51,992 nt of DNA from Candidatus Kapaibacterium sp. (GCA_015490805.1 WFXC01000037.1:1-51992); one strand, 5' to 3'; counted from the stretch's first letter, positions 15,717-25,398 are shown. A program made the numbers and translations. Notes: generated by a model from the letters alone, not told the origin.

Positions 15717-16694
15717 ATGAGATTTATTCGTAGCGTACTACTGGTCGCTATAGCCTGTGCTTTTGTACTTCCAATCTATGCCCAATATAGTTACGAGATG
15801 TCCATTCTGGGCTCACACGATGGGGATGTTCTGGGTGTCTTTGTCAACGAAGGTGATGATATGTTTGCCTCTTGTAGCATTGATGAAACTATCAAATTGT
15901 GGAGTCTTCCGGATGGGAAAGTACTTCGCGTTCTGCGTGGGCATCTGGGAGCAGTAAACTATGTCTCCTTTTCAGGCAATGACCGTTATTTAGCCAGCGC
16001 CAGCAGTGACCGGACCGTCCGCATCTGGGATGTCCAGACAGGTAGGCTGCTGGCAACACTGCGTGGACACACCGGCGATGTGCTCAGTGTATACTTTAGC
16101 CAAGACAGTACCAGTGCCTTTGTTGCAAGTGGCAGTATGGATCATACCGTCAAACTGTGGGATCGAGAATTGCAAACAGAGATAAAAACGTTAAGGGAAC
16201 ACGTACTCCCGGTTAATAGCGTTGCCTATAGTTACGATGGAAAAACTATCGCTTCCGCAAGCGATGATTGGACAGTCAAAATCTGGTCAACCGATCTAAA
16301 ATCACGCCGGTCGCTCAAAACCCTCCGTGGTCATACCGCTCCGGTCTTAGCAGCGGTTTACAGTTTCGATAGCAAGTGGTTAGCAACGGCAGATCAAGAC
16401 GGCATTGTGAAAATCTGGCGAATGCCTTCCGGAGAGTTGTTCCGTACGATCAACGCTCATACTGATCTGGTACAGGATGTTGCCTTTGCTGCTGACAATC
16501 AAACGCTGTTGACCTCTAGCTTAGATGGAACGGTCAAACTGTGGGATATCCAGACCGGAGCCAATCTGTACACCTATGAGGTTGGCATCCCTGTTTGGTC
16601 TGCTGACTTAGTGGGTAATGCTAACCTAATTGTTATTGGCTGCGCCGATGGCACGGTGCGAATTCTTCGCAAGACACCGGGAAAAGGAAAATAA
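15717..16694 (+). CDS. Exported seven-bladed WD40 protein (PorE-propeller-like)
   Basis: A 325-residue protein. The signal peptide MRFIRSVLLVAIACAFVLPIYAQ shows it acts outside the cytoplasm. The rest is seven WD40 repeats with the usual blade endings: IDETIKLWS, SDRTVRIWD, MDHTVKLWD, DDWTVKIWS, QDGIVKIWR, LDGTVKLWD and ADGTVRILR. It should fold as a closed beta-propeller. One base separates its stop from the next gene, which encodes a carboxypeptidase-regulatory domain plus OmpA domain. PorE of Porphyromonas, a T9SS component, carries propeller, regulatory and OmpA domains in that order in one chain. This pair could be its split equivalent (inference). An own promoter lies at 15647. Confidence 0.85.
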   Translation: MRFIRSVLLVAIACAFVLPIYAQYSYEMSILGSHDGDVLGVFVNEGDDMFASCSIDETIKLWSLPDGKVLRVLRGHLGAVNYVSFSGNDRYLASASSDRTVRIWDVQTGRLLATLRGHTGDVLSVYFSQDSTSAFVASGSMDHTVKLWDRELQTEIKTLREHVLPVNSVAYSYDGKTIASASDDWTVKIWSTDLKSRRSLKTLRGHTAPVLAAVYSFDSKWLATADQDGIVKIWRMPSGELFRTINAHTDLVQDVAFAADNQTLLTSSLDGTVKLWDIQTGANLYTYEVGIPVWSADLVGNANLIVIGCADGTVRILRKTPGKGK

Positions 16695-16695
16695 A

Positions 16696-17418
16696 ATGGA
16701 GATTAATCGAATGATGCGACTTCTGTGGCGTCTTCTTACGATCCAGTGCCTTGTTGCTGCTGCGCTCTTTGCCCAGGTCTCCCCGGTCGTTACCATCACC
16801 GGTTATGTCTACGATGAAGTCTCTTTTGAACCCCTGAACAATGTTCTCATCATTGTGAAACCGCAACACCCCAATCTCAAAGAGTGGACCTCGAAAACAC
16901 ACTCCGGGGGATACTACCTCATCACAGGGTTGCACCCGGGCGAAAAATACACGCTTCGGCTCCGGAAAGCAGGGTATTTTGAGACTGAGTACGAGCTACG
17001 GCTCCCGAAAACAGAAAAATATACGGAGCTTTCGCGCGACTTTTTGATGAAGCCCCTACGTGTTGGTACCCGGATTCCTCTCACAGTCTCGCCTTTTCCC
17101 TATAAAAAGGCGAAGTTCAAGCTGGGCGCAGAGGAAATCTTAGATGATCTGGTCAATCTCCTGAAAATCAATCCATCGGTCCACATTCGCTTGGAAGTTT
17201 ATCCGGATACTGAAACAGATACAACGTTCAACCTGTCGCTGACAACAACCCGCGCACAATTGTTAGCAGAATACCTTACCAAGCATGGGATTTCTCCTGA
17301 TCGGCTTGAAATCGCTGCATTCACAAGACCGGACCCTCTAAATCCACCACCGGTTAAAAAGCGCGCCAAAGGGAAGTTCTACGTCGGTCCTGTATACATC
17401 GTTGTGACAAAACTGTAG
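16696..17418 (+). CDS. Exported CRD plus OmpA-domain protein (PorE C-terminus-like)
   Basis: A 240-residue protein with a signal peptide (MMRLLWRLLTIQCLVAAALFAQ). Residues 30-115 form a carboxypeptidase-regulatory-like beta sandwich (VTITGYVYDEVSFEPLNNVL, then GYYLITGLHPGEKYTLRLRK). Residues 125-240 form an OmpA C-terminal domain (LDDLVNLLKINPSVHIRLEV, then LSLTTTRAQLLAEYLTKHGI and SPDRL) that normally grips peptidoglycan. The acidic residue before the NLSLTTTRA helix is set in an atypical sequence, so binding strength is uncertain. The ATG at 16696 follows AAGGA and the WD40 stop by 1 base; the longer ORF upstream runs inside the WD40 gene. It likely anchors the propeller protein, or the T9SS, to the cell wall (inference). 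Confidence 0.85.
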   Translation: MEINRMMRLLWRLLTIQCLVAAALFAQVSPVVTITGYVYDEVSFEPLNNVLIIVKPQHPNLKEWTSKTHSGGYYLITGLHPGEKYTLRLRKAGYFETEYELRLPKTEKYTELSRDFLMKPLRVGTRIPLTVSPFPYKKAKFKLGAEEILDDLVNLLKINPSVHIRLEVYPDTETDTTFNLSLTTTRAQLLAEYLTKHGISPDRLEIAAFTRPDPLNPPPVKKRAKGKFYVGPVYIVVTKL

Positions 17419-17531
17419 CAGCGAACACCCACTGCTTTTAGTCTTTTTTCACCGCACTCTTTGTCGATTGGAGGGTAGCAAAAGCCATCGCGCTGAGGGC
17501 TCCGAAGACAAAAAGCAAAGAAAGGTCCTGC

Positions 17532-18836
17532 TTACTCCTTTGGCGCCAACCGAAGGAGTTCGTGGAGCTCTTCAACCAAATGTTGTTTCAACTCTCGGAT
17601 TTCCTCATTAGCCGGTACAAATTCTTCCAAAAACTTTTTCAATACCCGTCGATTATGCTCTGCTTGAGTTTCTCCACCGCTCAGTGTATCTTTGATCCAC
17701 TCCAACACAGTACGGCGAATGGGAACACCTTCCAAGTGATGCAAGGGTTGATGCCACAATTCAGGCTGATAACGGAGCTGCTCCAGAATGTCCACAAATC
17801 CCAGCAAGGTTCGCAACTGCTCAAAGCCCCGATCAGCACTCATTGAACGATACAAGGTCTCAAAAGATTTCTCAAATGCCCGTTCCTCCTCTTCCACCCC
17901 GATGGTTGCAAAAATATATTTCAACTGCCCAATGTCCTCTGGCTGCACCTTTTGCCGTCCCTGAAGAAAGGCAATGGCACGTAGCAGATCCTGCGCCTTC
18001 GCCTGCGTTCGGGGAGAAATGTAAAAGTCCTGATTCGCTTTCTGCTGGCGCAACATTCGGTTCCGGGTAAACTCATAGTGTCGAATGACCAGATTCATAA
18101 AGTACAGCAGTTCGGGATAGATGGTAATCTTGTATTCCGGATGCTGATTGGTGACAATGGCATATGCAAACTGCAATTCTGAAAACGGTATCCTTTCTTT
18201 TGGAGGTGCTATGCGACCGGAATATTTGGCGTACTCCTTCGCAATTCGGTACTGGATGTACGGATCTTTATCCGGTAGTACCATCGCTTTGTAGATGAAG
18301 CGATCCAGAATTGCTTCTGTCACTTCTGTTACCCGCAGGTAATTTGTTGCAGCAATAACGGTATGCACCTTTGCGGGCATATACTGCGATCCACGCACTA
18401 ATGCTCGCTCATTGAGCAGAGATAGCAGTGCTCGTAAGGTGTAATCGTTAGCATCAAAGATCTCATCAATAAAGCCAAATTCGCTTTCAACCAATGATCC
18501 CTCGGTGTTATGTACAATCTTTCCTTTTTTCAATTGCTCAATATCCAAAGCACCAAAATAGGTATCTGGCATTTGCTCCTTGCTGGCTTGTACCCGGAAA
18601 ATTTTTACCTGATTAAACATTGAAAAAATCTGTTCTGCCAGCATCGTCTTTCCAGCACCAGTTCGGCTCTGGAGAAGCTGATGATCACCGGTCAGAAGTG
18701 CATAGAATGCTTGCTGAATCACTTTCTCACGATTGATCATCCGCCGTCCTACAAATTCCATCGCCCGGCGGAATTTGTCAACCAGCGCTGGAAGTGACAG
18801 CGAAAGCTGTGGTATTTCCCGTACTTGATAACTCAT
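17532..18836 (-). CDS. MoxR/RavA-type AAA+ ATPase
   Basis: A 434-residue cytoplasmic AAA+ ATPase, presumably a chaperone-like remodeller. The P-loop is SRTGAGKT (residues 57-64), with serine where the usual first glycine stands. FGFIDEI is the Walker B motif, VIAATNYL is sensor 1 and EAILDRFIYKAMVLPDKD is the arginine-finger region of the MoxR/RavA clade. The C-terminal 120 residues are helical and probably form the lid. MoxR proteins usually pair with a VWA-domain partner; none is in this window. The ATG overlaps the stop of the Hc1-like gene by 4 bp, so the two are expressed together. No clear terminator was found in the 110-bp gap downstream (17,419-17,531). Confidence 0.9.
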   Translation of the reverse strand: MSYQVREIPQLSLSLPALVDKFRRAMEFVGRRMINREKVIQQAFYALLTGDHQLLQSRTGAGKTMLAEQIFSMFNQVKIFRVQASKEQMPDTYFGALDIEQLKKGKIVHNTEGSLVESEFGFIDEIFDANDYTLRALLSLLNERALVRGSQYMPAKVHTVIAATNYLRVTEVTEAILDRFIYKAMVLPDKDPYIQYRIAKEYAKYSGRIAPPKERIPFSELQFAYAIVTNQHPEYKITIYPELLYFMNLVIRHYEFTRNRMLRQQKANQDFYISPRTQAKAQDLLRAIAFLQGRQKVQPEDIGQLKYIFATIGVEEEERAFEKSFETLYRSMSADRGFEQLRTLLGFVDILEQLRYQPELWHQPLHHLEGVPIRRTVLEWIKDTLSGGETQAEHNRRVLKKFLEEFVPANEEIRELKQHLVEELHELLRLAPKE

Positions 18837-19036
18837 TCACCCTTCTGCTGCTTCTCCTGGCGCCACTCTCGCCGTAATTGTTGCACCTCATCTCGAACAT
18901 CTTTTGCAAATCGACGTAATTCCTGCATATGCTTCCGCAACCGAATGCCAGCAGAAATGTTCTGCTTTTCGTAGAATTTTCGGAAATCTTCTTCAAACGA
19001 CCGTACCAGTTGCAGTAACTGCCGATATCGATCCAT
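18833..19036 (-). CDS. Hc1/histone-H1-like small basic protein
   Basis: A 67-residue lysine/arginine-rich protein. MDRYRQLLQLVRSFEEDFRK, then FYEKQNISAGIRLRKHMQEL and FAKDVRDEVQQLRREW closely follow the pattern of the short Bacteroidota histone-H1 homologues (Hc1 family), where L-x-DF-x-KFY-x-K-N-x-A-G-x-R-x-RK-x-MQ is conserved. Such proteins are thought to bind DNA and shape the nucleoid. The ATG at 19036 was chosen because homologues start there; an upstream ATG at 19057 adds seven unconserved residues. It overlaps the MoxR gene by 4 bp, a pairing I do not recall as standard. Confidence 0.75.
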   Translation of the reverse strand: MDRYRQLLQLVRSFEEDFRKFYEKQNISAGIRLRKHMQELRRFAKDVRDEVQQLRREWRQEKQQKGE

Positions 19037-19292
19037 CGCTACCACACAAATTGTCATACAAAAGTCTTCATACTCTTAACAGAAACGGCAAAATTAAGAA
19101 ACGGTGAGCAAAAGGTTGGTAACAACGACTTGCCAAACGAAAAAGTCAAATTCACAATTTTTTCCATCGCTCTACTTTTTTGCAAAAACCTTTAAAGAGT
19201 TCGTCCAGACCGGCTCTCCGCTTGCCCTTTTCCGCTCCATCTGGGAAAGGAGGACGGGATATCGAGAGTGCCACTCTTAAACGTGCATCTAT

Positions 19293-19688
19293 CGGGAGCA
19301 CACGCTTTAGCGTGCACCTCCTTTGCCGACTGAAGTCGGCGCTCCCAGTTTGTACCGGCTAAAGCCGGCGCCCCCGGTGCGACGTTCCCTGCGGTTGGGA
19401 GCGTACACTTCAGCGTACATTGCCCTCACCCTAGCCCTCTCCCAGTGGAAGAGGAAATTTTTGCATCTGTAGAGGCGATCCCTTGGATCGCCCGTGGGCG
19501 AAGCATCGCTTTGCCTCTACATATCGTACCAGGAGCGCACGCTTCAGCGTGCATTTGCTGGGAACGTATCCTTCAGGTGCACTTTCTTTGCCAGCTAAAG
19601 CTGGCGCTCCCAGTGAGCTGTTCCCAGTTCGCTGGGAGCGCCGGCTTTAGCCTGCATCTTTCTTGCCGACGAAAGTCGGAGCTCTCAG
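19293..19688 (+). repeat. Cluster 3 of structured hairpin repeats
   Basis: Full elements lie at 19293-19348, 19529-19613 and 19632-19688, with half elements at about 19354-19378 and 19396-19421. The middle one contains a second left half nested inside. Stems include CACGC/GCGTG with a TTTA or TTCA loop, and GCCGAC/GTCGGC (loop TGAA) or GCCAGC/GCTGGC (loop TAAA). GCCAGC/GCTGGC is again a compensated change relative to the GCCGGC form. The outer CTGGGAGC/GCTCCCAG arms are kept in most copies. A different element interrupts the cluster at 19468-19521. In the remaining 19,037-19,292 stretch I see only AT-rich sequence and a possible TAATTTTG-type -7 element on the minus strand at 19089-19096. Confidence 0.88.
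19468..19521. repeat. Second palindromic element family
   Basis: The 54-bp element starts TGTAGAGGC and ends GCCTCTACA, perfect inverted termini. Inside, GGCGATCC and GGATCGCC form one hairpin, and GGCGAAGCATCGCTTTGCC gives a second, weaker one. It looks like the short GTAGRGGCGA-type repeats scattered in many environmental genomes. A related but incomplete sequence begins at 5022. Confidence 0.75.
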
Positions 19689-19731
19689 TCTCTGGTGCTG
19701 CCAGTCAATGAAATCCGGCTCTGGGGATCTC

Positions 19732-22700
19732 TTAGCGCAGAACCTGAACAGGATAACGTAGCAAGTGTCGTCCCTGCGAAGTTTCCATCATCAAAACCAG
19801 GAAGTACGTACCATTAGCTACCTTTGCTCCACGGATATCTTGCCCGTTCCAGATAAGCAGGTTCTCACCAACGCGAAGCTGTACCGGCTGACGGAAAAGT
19901 AGTTGTCCAAAGACATCGTACACCTCTAACATTGCCTCCTGTGGCACCCTGTGATCTTCAATTTTCAGGTGCAAAGTCACCGGACCGGAAGCTGGGTTGG
20001 GATACACCATGGCTTCTGCCACTTTGAAGGTTTCCGGCACCACTAACTGGTAATGCACCGTGTCTCGATTTCCGAAATAATCTTCTGCAACGATCCACAG
20101 TGTATTTGCTCCAATCTGCAATGGGGCAGCAAAGGAGAAATCCAGCAAATGCACAGATGATACAACCTGTGTCGGATCAGGAGATCGCGTCGTAACCGTT
20201 GGCTGGAGCACGCTGTCCGGATATTGCTCCAGCGGTATCCCATTGAGCACTATCCTCACCTGCCCTGGCTGGATCGGCTGTGGCGAATTATCCCAGATCT
20301 CTACAGCGATTTGAGGGTGCTGCCGCACAATCCGTGAAGAATCCCATTGAAGGCTGTCAACCAACAACTTGATGGTTGGTGGAACGGTATCGAGTTGCAC
20401 AACGAATCGGTCAACGACTTGGTTATTCCACAAATACGTCTCCGTTGGTAGTGCTGCCCCCTGAACCTCCAGCCGATTTTCCGATTCCAGCGGCAATGTC
20501 GCAATTGCAAAGGTATCGACAACTTCCTGACGTGGTCCAACGCCATTATAACGATGTTGTAGCACAATACCCGTACCACCATTTCCCACCGGATGCACCT
20601 TTACCCACACGGCACACGAATCAGCAGCAGACCGCAAAGAAAGATTTCGCGTGCGCACTACAACAGTCCCCTCAAATCCCTGCACGACCGAATCTTGACG
20701 ATCAAGTACTCGAACTGCAAGCTCTGGCAGTGGCACATATTGAACCTCTACTCCATAAATTGTGGGAAGCTCATTTTCCAACTTTTCTACCCGAATTTGT
20801 AATCGATATGTTAGCGAAGGTGGCAGATCGGGGAACTCCACTACGGTACTGTCAACTTTCCAGAGAATCTGGAGCGAATCGTTACTCTCCTGCTGCATCA
20901 ACTGTATCCGATAGCGACCCTCACCATTCGTATAGAGCACAATTCGCTGCACTTGCTTGACCTGCAACAACGGTGGCAACGTCAACTCTCCAGATCGTAT
21001 CCATACCTCCAGTGAATCATTTAGTTCCACGGCCGTATTGCCTTCCGGCTGTTCTCGCTTCCACAGTTCTCGGAGCTTTTGTCCACGCTTTGCCAACAAG
21101 ATATAGGAAGAACCATACCGCAGTGATTCTGCATATTCAGCACCGTAGAGTTGCAGCGCTCGCACTACGTCAGTAAAATTCCCCGGTTCATCTGGTCCTT
21201 TCTGCAAAATTCCTCGAATGGAATTATCACACAAAGCAATCAAGACACGATCTTCTGCCCGGACCGAATCTTCCAGAAAGCGGACCAACTCTTCACTATC
21301 ACCATAGACATCTTTCTGGATCGGTGCTTCCTTCAAATAGGTATCGTACCGTCGATAGATAGAACGAACCGAATCATCTGGGGGAATGACAAAGATATTG
21401 AAGCCACGTTTAAAGGGAGAGTTCAAATATTCCTGACCGGCAATCCGGACCCGCACCCGTCGTGTTTTTCCCCGCCCGTCGGAGTATACTTCCAGTGGAA
21501 CCTTTCGATTGCTCAACACAACACCTGCAGAATTTGGAAGCCAGCGCCATTGTTTTCGTTGTACAGCACGCCACTCTGCTGCCGATTTCACCCGCCACCG
21601 AACAACGGACTGCTGGGAGCCCACGGAATCAACAAAGAATGGAATAGTCAGCCACTCACCCGGCAATGTCTGCCCTTCTTCCCACGCCCGTACCCACAGG
21701 ACATAACTCCGCCCTTTCTCCAAAGTCTTCGGGCATTGCCACTCTAAAACATCGGAATCGATCTCCACTTCTTCCGGAGTAGCGCTCACAATCACACTAT
21801 CGGTGTAAGGATCGCGCAACAACCATTCCGTCTTAATGATGTTCTTATCAAACGGACGCAACACCCGGAAACGAGGACGGTTTGATGTTACGTTCCAGTA
21901 GGGCAAGGGATCAAGGGGATAGAGTCGGTTGGAAAACACAGTAAAACTCAATTGCACGGTATTATTCAACGAGTTTGCCTCATCAATTTTGTGTTCGGGA
22001 TCCACCTGGATTTCCAGTGTATGGACCCCAGTAATACCGTACGTTGGAATGGCGGTGAAAAAAGCTCGATCGGAACACAATTCAGGTAAGGTTACCCACA
22101 GTGTATCTTGCCACTGTCCTGCCGAATGCACAATGCGAATCTGGAGCGAATCGTACCACCATCGCCCCCCATTCCGTATCATCCCGCGGAGAAATACCAC
22201 CGTGTCCTCTTCTGCAAACGTTGTTTCACCCTGTGCATTAACAATTGTAAAATCTGATTCCAGAACGTAAGGATCTACCTTAGGTCGATAGACAATAACT
22301 CCCATTGGATCTCCCAGCAGCGTGTACTGCCAGAAGGTTGTCCGTTTTTCCTCTCCCATTGTCCACGGATTCAGTGTATCCGAAACCACCAGGGTCCACA
22401 TTTTCGCATACTGCAGCAAATCACCAAAGTAGGCAACGGAATCACGGAACCCTTCAAAGAATCCGCGGAGCAGCTCCCGATCAATCGCGACGTAACCAAA
22501 GCCAGTCGTTCCATAACACGCTATCATTCCTCGCCGTTCACCTCGGAGAAAATCTTCATTCTTTGCTATTACCGTCGGTTCAGCAAAAGCACCTGTCTGG
22601 CAAGAGAACGTTGCCAAAATAGGATACTTCCCAGTGTTATTGAAATCTTTTGCCCATCCGAAATCCATATCAAAAATGGTTGGTGCGGCGTGCCCAACGT

Positions 22701-25398
22701 AATTCACCCACATCGCCCCCTTATCAATTGCTCGTCGAATAAGCGTTGCGTTGGAATTATCCACATTGCCATCACTTGCTTTCGAAATAACTTCGGCAGT
22801 CATACACAATGGTGCTTGAGAGAGATATGAGCCAATAACCTGTTCCGCATCGAATCGGAAAAGGAATCGCTCATTCTGGTTTTCTCCGCCAGTTAAAAAC
22901 AGAGCGTGCCGCATCCACGGCTGCTGTGGCAAGCTTTCGTACTCGATAATTTTATCCACCACCGCCTGCGCTTCTGCCTCCGTTTCAACCGGAATCCGTC
23001 CGGTAAGCAACTCTGGCAAAATATCGGGAGAAGGATCCAGAAGCGTATACCAGTAATCGCTTACCGGCTTACCATACGATGGGACATAATCCTCTTTAAC
23101 CGATTTCTCCCACACTTTCCGCGGATCCCAACTGGCATCACCAAAGAAGACAGCATATGATGGAGCTGGACGTTGCCATCGCTGGAAAGCAGCCTTAAAG
23201 AACCACTTAATCGCATATGGGTTCTTTTCACCATAGCTGAACTCATCATATAAACTTTCCACATCAACGACCAGAGTCGAAACCCCACTGCGCTGCGCCC
23301 GATACTGTGCTAACCGCTGTGCCTGATCCCAGAACTTCGAATGTGCAATCACAAGATAATCCACCTGTCCACTGTAGTCCCGCCAATAGCGCAGCTTCAC
23401 AGGTTCGACTATAGCCTCTTCCCACGCCGGAGATGCCGCTGCCACAAACCACGTTGAACCGGTAGCAACCGGAAGGAGCACCTGATAACCAGAAGCACCA
23501 GGCAACGGAACAAATTGGGAAAATCCAAAAGGAGTAACACTTCGGCGCTCTTCCACAATTATTTCGTCCTTCTTGACTATGAGTGCATACCGTTCTCCAG
23601 AGGTATATGTGGTTATCGCGGTCGCTCCCAGCGCTTGTAGCACCGCCCGCACTGTCTCTGGAAGTTCACTTTGGGTATTCCACACAACCGCTATCACGCT
23701 ACGGGAAGGTGCATTGGTCACAGCCTGTTCAAACGATGCTGCCTGCTGTTGGAGGTCGAACAACTGCACGCTTGTCGGCGCTGCCGCCGAGACTACTGCT
23801 GCCCACCCTCCGGCAAGTGTATCAACCAATACTTCCCCATTGATCACTAAGGTTGTTCGGCGATGGCAACTGGCAGCAATCTGCACACCCGACTCTGCAT
23901 CCCGCACCACGGCGTACTGTCGATGCGTCGTGTCAAACACCACAATGGGCAATGTTGTTGCACCACGGAGTATCAGTGTTGCGGGTTTCTCCAATTCCCG
24001 AATCTCACCCCGCACCATTTCATTTGACAGTACTGGCAGGCTCCAGCCCTCAACCTCAAAGTAATCCAGATACATCAAATCTGTATACGGCGGATCTTTG
24101 CGGTCGCGGTACTCTGGCACTCCAGCCGAATAAAAACGTAATCGGTTGGGTCCCATCAGAACCTGTGTTGCCGGCAGTACAGCCTCCAGCGTATCATCTC
24201 GCCTGCCGTCAAACATTGTCTCTGCCACCACCGTATCGTTGACCAGAAACTGCGGATAGTGATCCGGCTTATAATGCCGATTATCCGAAATTGCCCGATA
24301 CTGACAGCGAAAGATTAAGCTATCGGCAGGGTACAATTGTACCGGATAGGTAAAACCTTTTCCCCAATGAATACCACCCGTCCAGGACCAATCTTCATCA
24401 CCAGTGACGTGATCTTTAAATCCCACCGACACATAATGGTCTTCTTCGAAATGCTCAGTGATCCAGATTTTGCGAACAGTATCCTGGACCGCAATGTCTT
24501 CCCATTCTCTAAATCGCTGCGATACCTGAGAAGAATCCAACACAAGAAAGAACGCTGTGTGCGTATCATACGAGGAAAACCAAACAGTGTCTCCTGATGG
24601 ATGGAAGCCCTGAAAAATCAATGTATCTCCTTCGTTGAACCGCCCATCAACATCACCGATAACAGCATACGGTACCGGTCGGGCACGATAGTACAAATGC
24701 AGATGGGCAAAATCTCGATTCTGAAAAGTCGGCAAAACGGCAGTAACTGACTCAAAAGGCACAAAAGCAATCCCATCCCTGCTGGTTCTTAGCTTTACAG
24801 CTAAACGCCCTTTAGGAAATGGTAGCGCAGGCAAAGAGTCATTACTCAGAACTTGCGCAGCAGGCTCAAAACGCACTGCCTGTTCAGCATTGAGTATTCC
24901 AGCGAACAACTGTTTTTCCAGCGATGCTTTTGGGAACTTCTTCCGCTGCCGGGCGAAGAACCGCACTCGGAGTTCCATCGTGTGGAGTAACTGCCACTGC
25001 GACCTCGTGGTGTCATAGACAAAGGGCACAATAGTCAGCGCAAGGATAAAACGTCCCCGTTGCCATCCCAGTGGCGTCGTATGTACGAGGGGATCACTTG
25101 ATCGCTGGATATCCTGCGGAATGACTATCTCATCACCTATCGGAACGGCTGACCACTGCTCAATCCGGAGCTTGAATTGCTCCGACGGTAGAGCAATCAA
25201 AAATCGGAAATAGCGCAACATATCACCCTGTTTGACGAGCCACGGAGCATCATACTGGGAAATCATTGAAGGCTTAACTCCGCGGATAAGAAGACGTCCC
25301 CCTTCTGGTTGTTCTTCCCATTGAACAGTTGCAGCGGCAACTACACTAATCCAGAACCAGTATCCCACGATACACACACCAATGATTCTCGCCACCAT
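19732..25398 (-). CDS. Giant C25-family (gingipain/PorU-like) cysteine peptidase with T9SS sorting domain
   Basis: An 1888-residue exported protein with a signal peptide (MVARIIGVCIVGYWFWISVVAA). The N-terminal 600 residues are beta-rich, like PorU and gingipain pro-regions. The peptidase C25 domain spans about residues 680-1040. NYVGHAAP carries the catalytic histidine (near residue 902) and ILATFSCQTGAF the catalytic cysteine (near residue 933); YAVFFGDASWDPR and LPELLTGRIPVETE are typical nearby strands. A CARDB-like stretch (TGVHTLEIQVDPEHKIDEAN and LNNTVQLSF) and further beta domains follow. The last 90 residues are a T9SS type A signal (VYPNPASGPVTLHLK onward, ending in NGTYFLVLM). It is either the T9SS sortase PorU or a secreted cargo peptidase; its size and CARDB region favour cargo or a PorU-like enlarged form. 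GGGGG precedes the ATG. Confidence 0.88.
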   Translation of the reverse strand: MVARIIGVCIVGYWFWISVVAAATVQWEEQPEGGRLLIRGVKPSMISQYDAPWLVKQGDMLRYFRFLIALPSEQFKLRIEQWSAVPIGDEIVIPQDIQRSSDPLVHTTPLGWQRGRFILALTIVPFVYDTTRSQWQLLHTMELRVRFFARQRKKFPKASLEKQLFAGILNAEQAVRFEPAAQVLSNDSLPALPFPKGRLAVKLRTSRDGIAFVPFESVTAVLPTFQNRDFAHLHLYYRARPVPYAVIGDVDGRFNEGDTLIFQGFHPSGDTVWFSSYDTHTAFFLVLDSSQVSQRFREWEDIAVQDTVRKIWITEHFEEDHYVSVGFKDHVTGDEDWSWTGGIHWGKGFTYPVQLYPADSLIFRCQYRAISDNRHYKPDHYPQFLVNDTVVAETMFDGRRDDTLEAVLPATQVLMGPNRLRFYSAGVPEYRDRKDPPYTDLMYLDYFEVEGWSLPVLSNEMVRGEIRELEKPATLILRGATTLPIVVFDTTHRQYAVVRDAESGVQIAASCHRRTTLVINGEVLVDTLAGGWAAVVSAAAPTSVQLFDLQQQAASFEQAVTNAPSRSVIAVVWNTQSELPETVRAVLQALGATAITTYTSGERYALIVKKDEIIVEERRSVTPFGFSQFVPLPGASGYQVLLPVATGSTWFVAAASPAWEEAIVEPVKLRYWRDYSGQVDYLVIAHSKFWDQAQRLAQYRAQRSGVSTLVVDVESLYDEFSYGEKNPYAIKWFFKAAFQRWQRPAPSYAVFFGDASWDPRKVWEKSVKEDYVPSYGKPVSDYWYTLLDPSPDILPELLTGRIPVETEAEAQAVVDKIIEYESLPQQPWMRHALFLTGGENQNERFLFRFDAEQVIGSYLSQAPLCMTAEVISKASDGNVDNSNATLIRRAIDKGAMWVNYVGHAAPTIFDMDFGWAKDFNNTGKYPILATFSCQTGAFAEPTVIAKNEDFLRGERRGMIACYGTTGFGYVAIDRELLRGFFEGFRDSVAYFGDLLQYAKMWTLVVSDTLNPWTMGEEKRTTFWQYTLLGDPMGVIVYRPKVDPYVLESDFTIVNAQGETTFAEEDTVVFLRGMIRNGGRWWYDSLQIRIVHSAGQWQDTLWVTLPELCSDRAFFTAIPTYGITGVHTLEIQVDPEHKIDEANSLNNTVQLSFTVFSNRLYPLDPLPYWNVTSNRPRFRVLRPFDKNIIKTEWLLRDPYTDSVIVSATPEEVEIDSDVLEWQCPKTLEKGRSYVLWVRAWEEGQTLPGEWLTIPFFVDSVGSQQSVVRWRVKSAAEWRAVQRKQWRWLPNSAGVVLSNRKVPLEVYSDGRGKTRRVRVRIAGQEYLNSPFKRGFNIFVIPPDDSVRSIYRRYDTYLKEAPIQKDVYGDSEELVRFLEDSVRAEDRVLIALCDNSIRGILQKGPDEPGNFTDVVRALQLYGAEYAESLRYGSSYILLAKRGQKLRELWKREQPEGNTAVELNDSLEVWIRSGELTLPPLLQVKQVQRIVLYTNGEGRYRIQLMQQESNDSLQILWKVDSTVVEFPDLPPSLTYRLQIRVEKLENELPTIYGVEVQYVPLPELAVRVLDRQDSVVQGFEGTVVVRTRNLSLRSAADSCAVWVKVHPVGNGGTGIVLQHRYNGVGPRQEVVDTFAIATLPLESENRLEVQGAALPTETYLWNNQVVDRFVVQLDTVPPTIKLLVDSLQWDSSRIVRQHPQIAVEIWDNSPQPIQPGQVRIVLNGIPLEQYPDSVLQPTVTTRSPDPTQVVSSVHLLDFSFAAPLQIGANTLWIVAEDYFGNRDTVHYQLVVPETFKVAEAMVYPNPASGPVTLHLKIEDHRVPQEAMLEVYDVFGQLLFRQPVQLRVGENLLIWNGQDIRGAKVANGTYFLVLMMETSQGRHLLRYPVQVLR

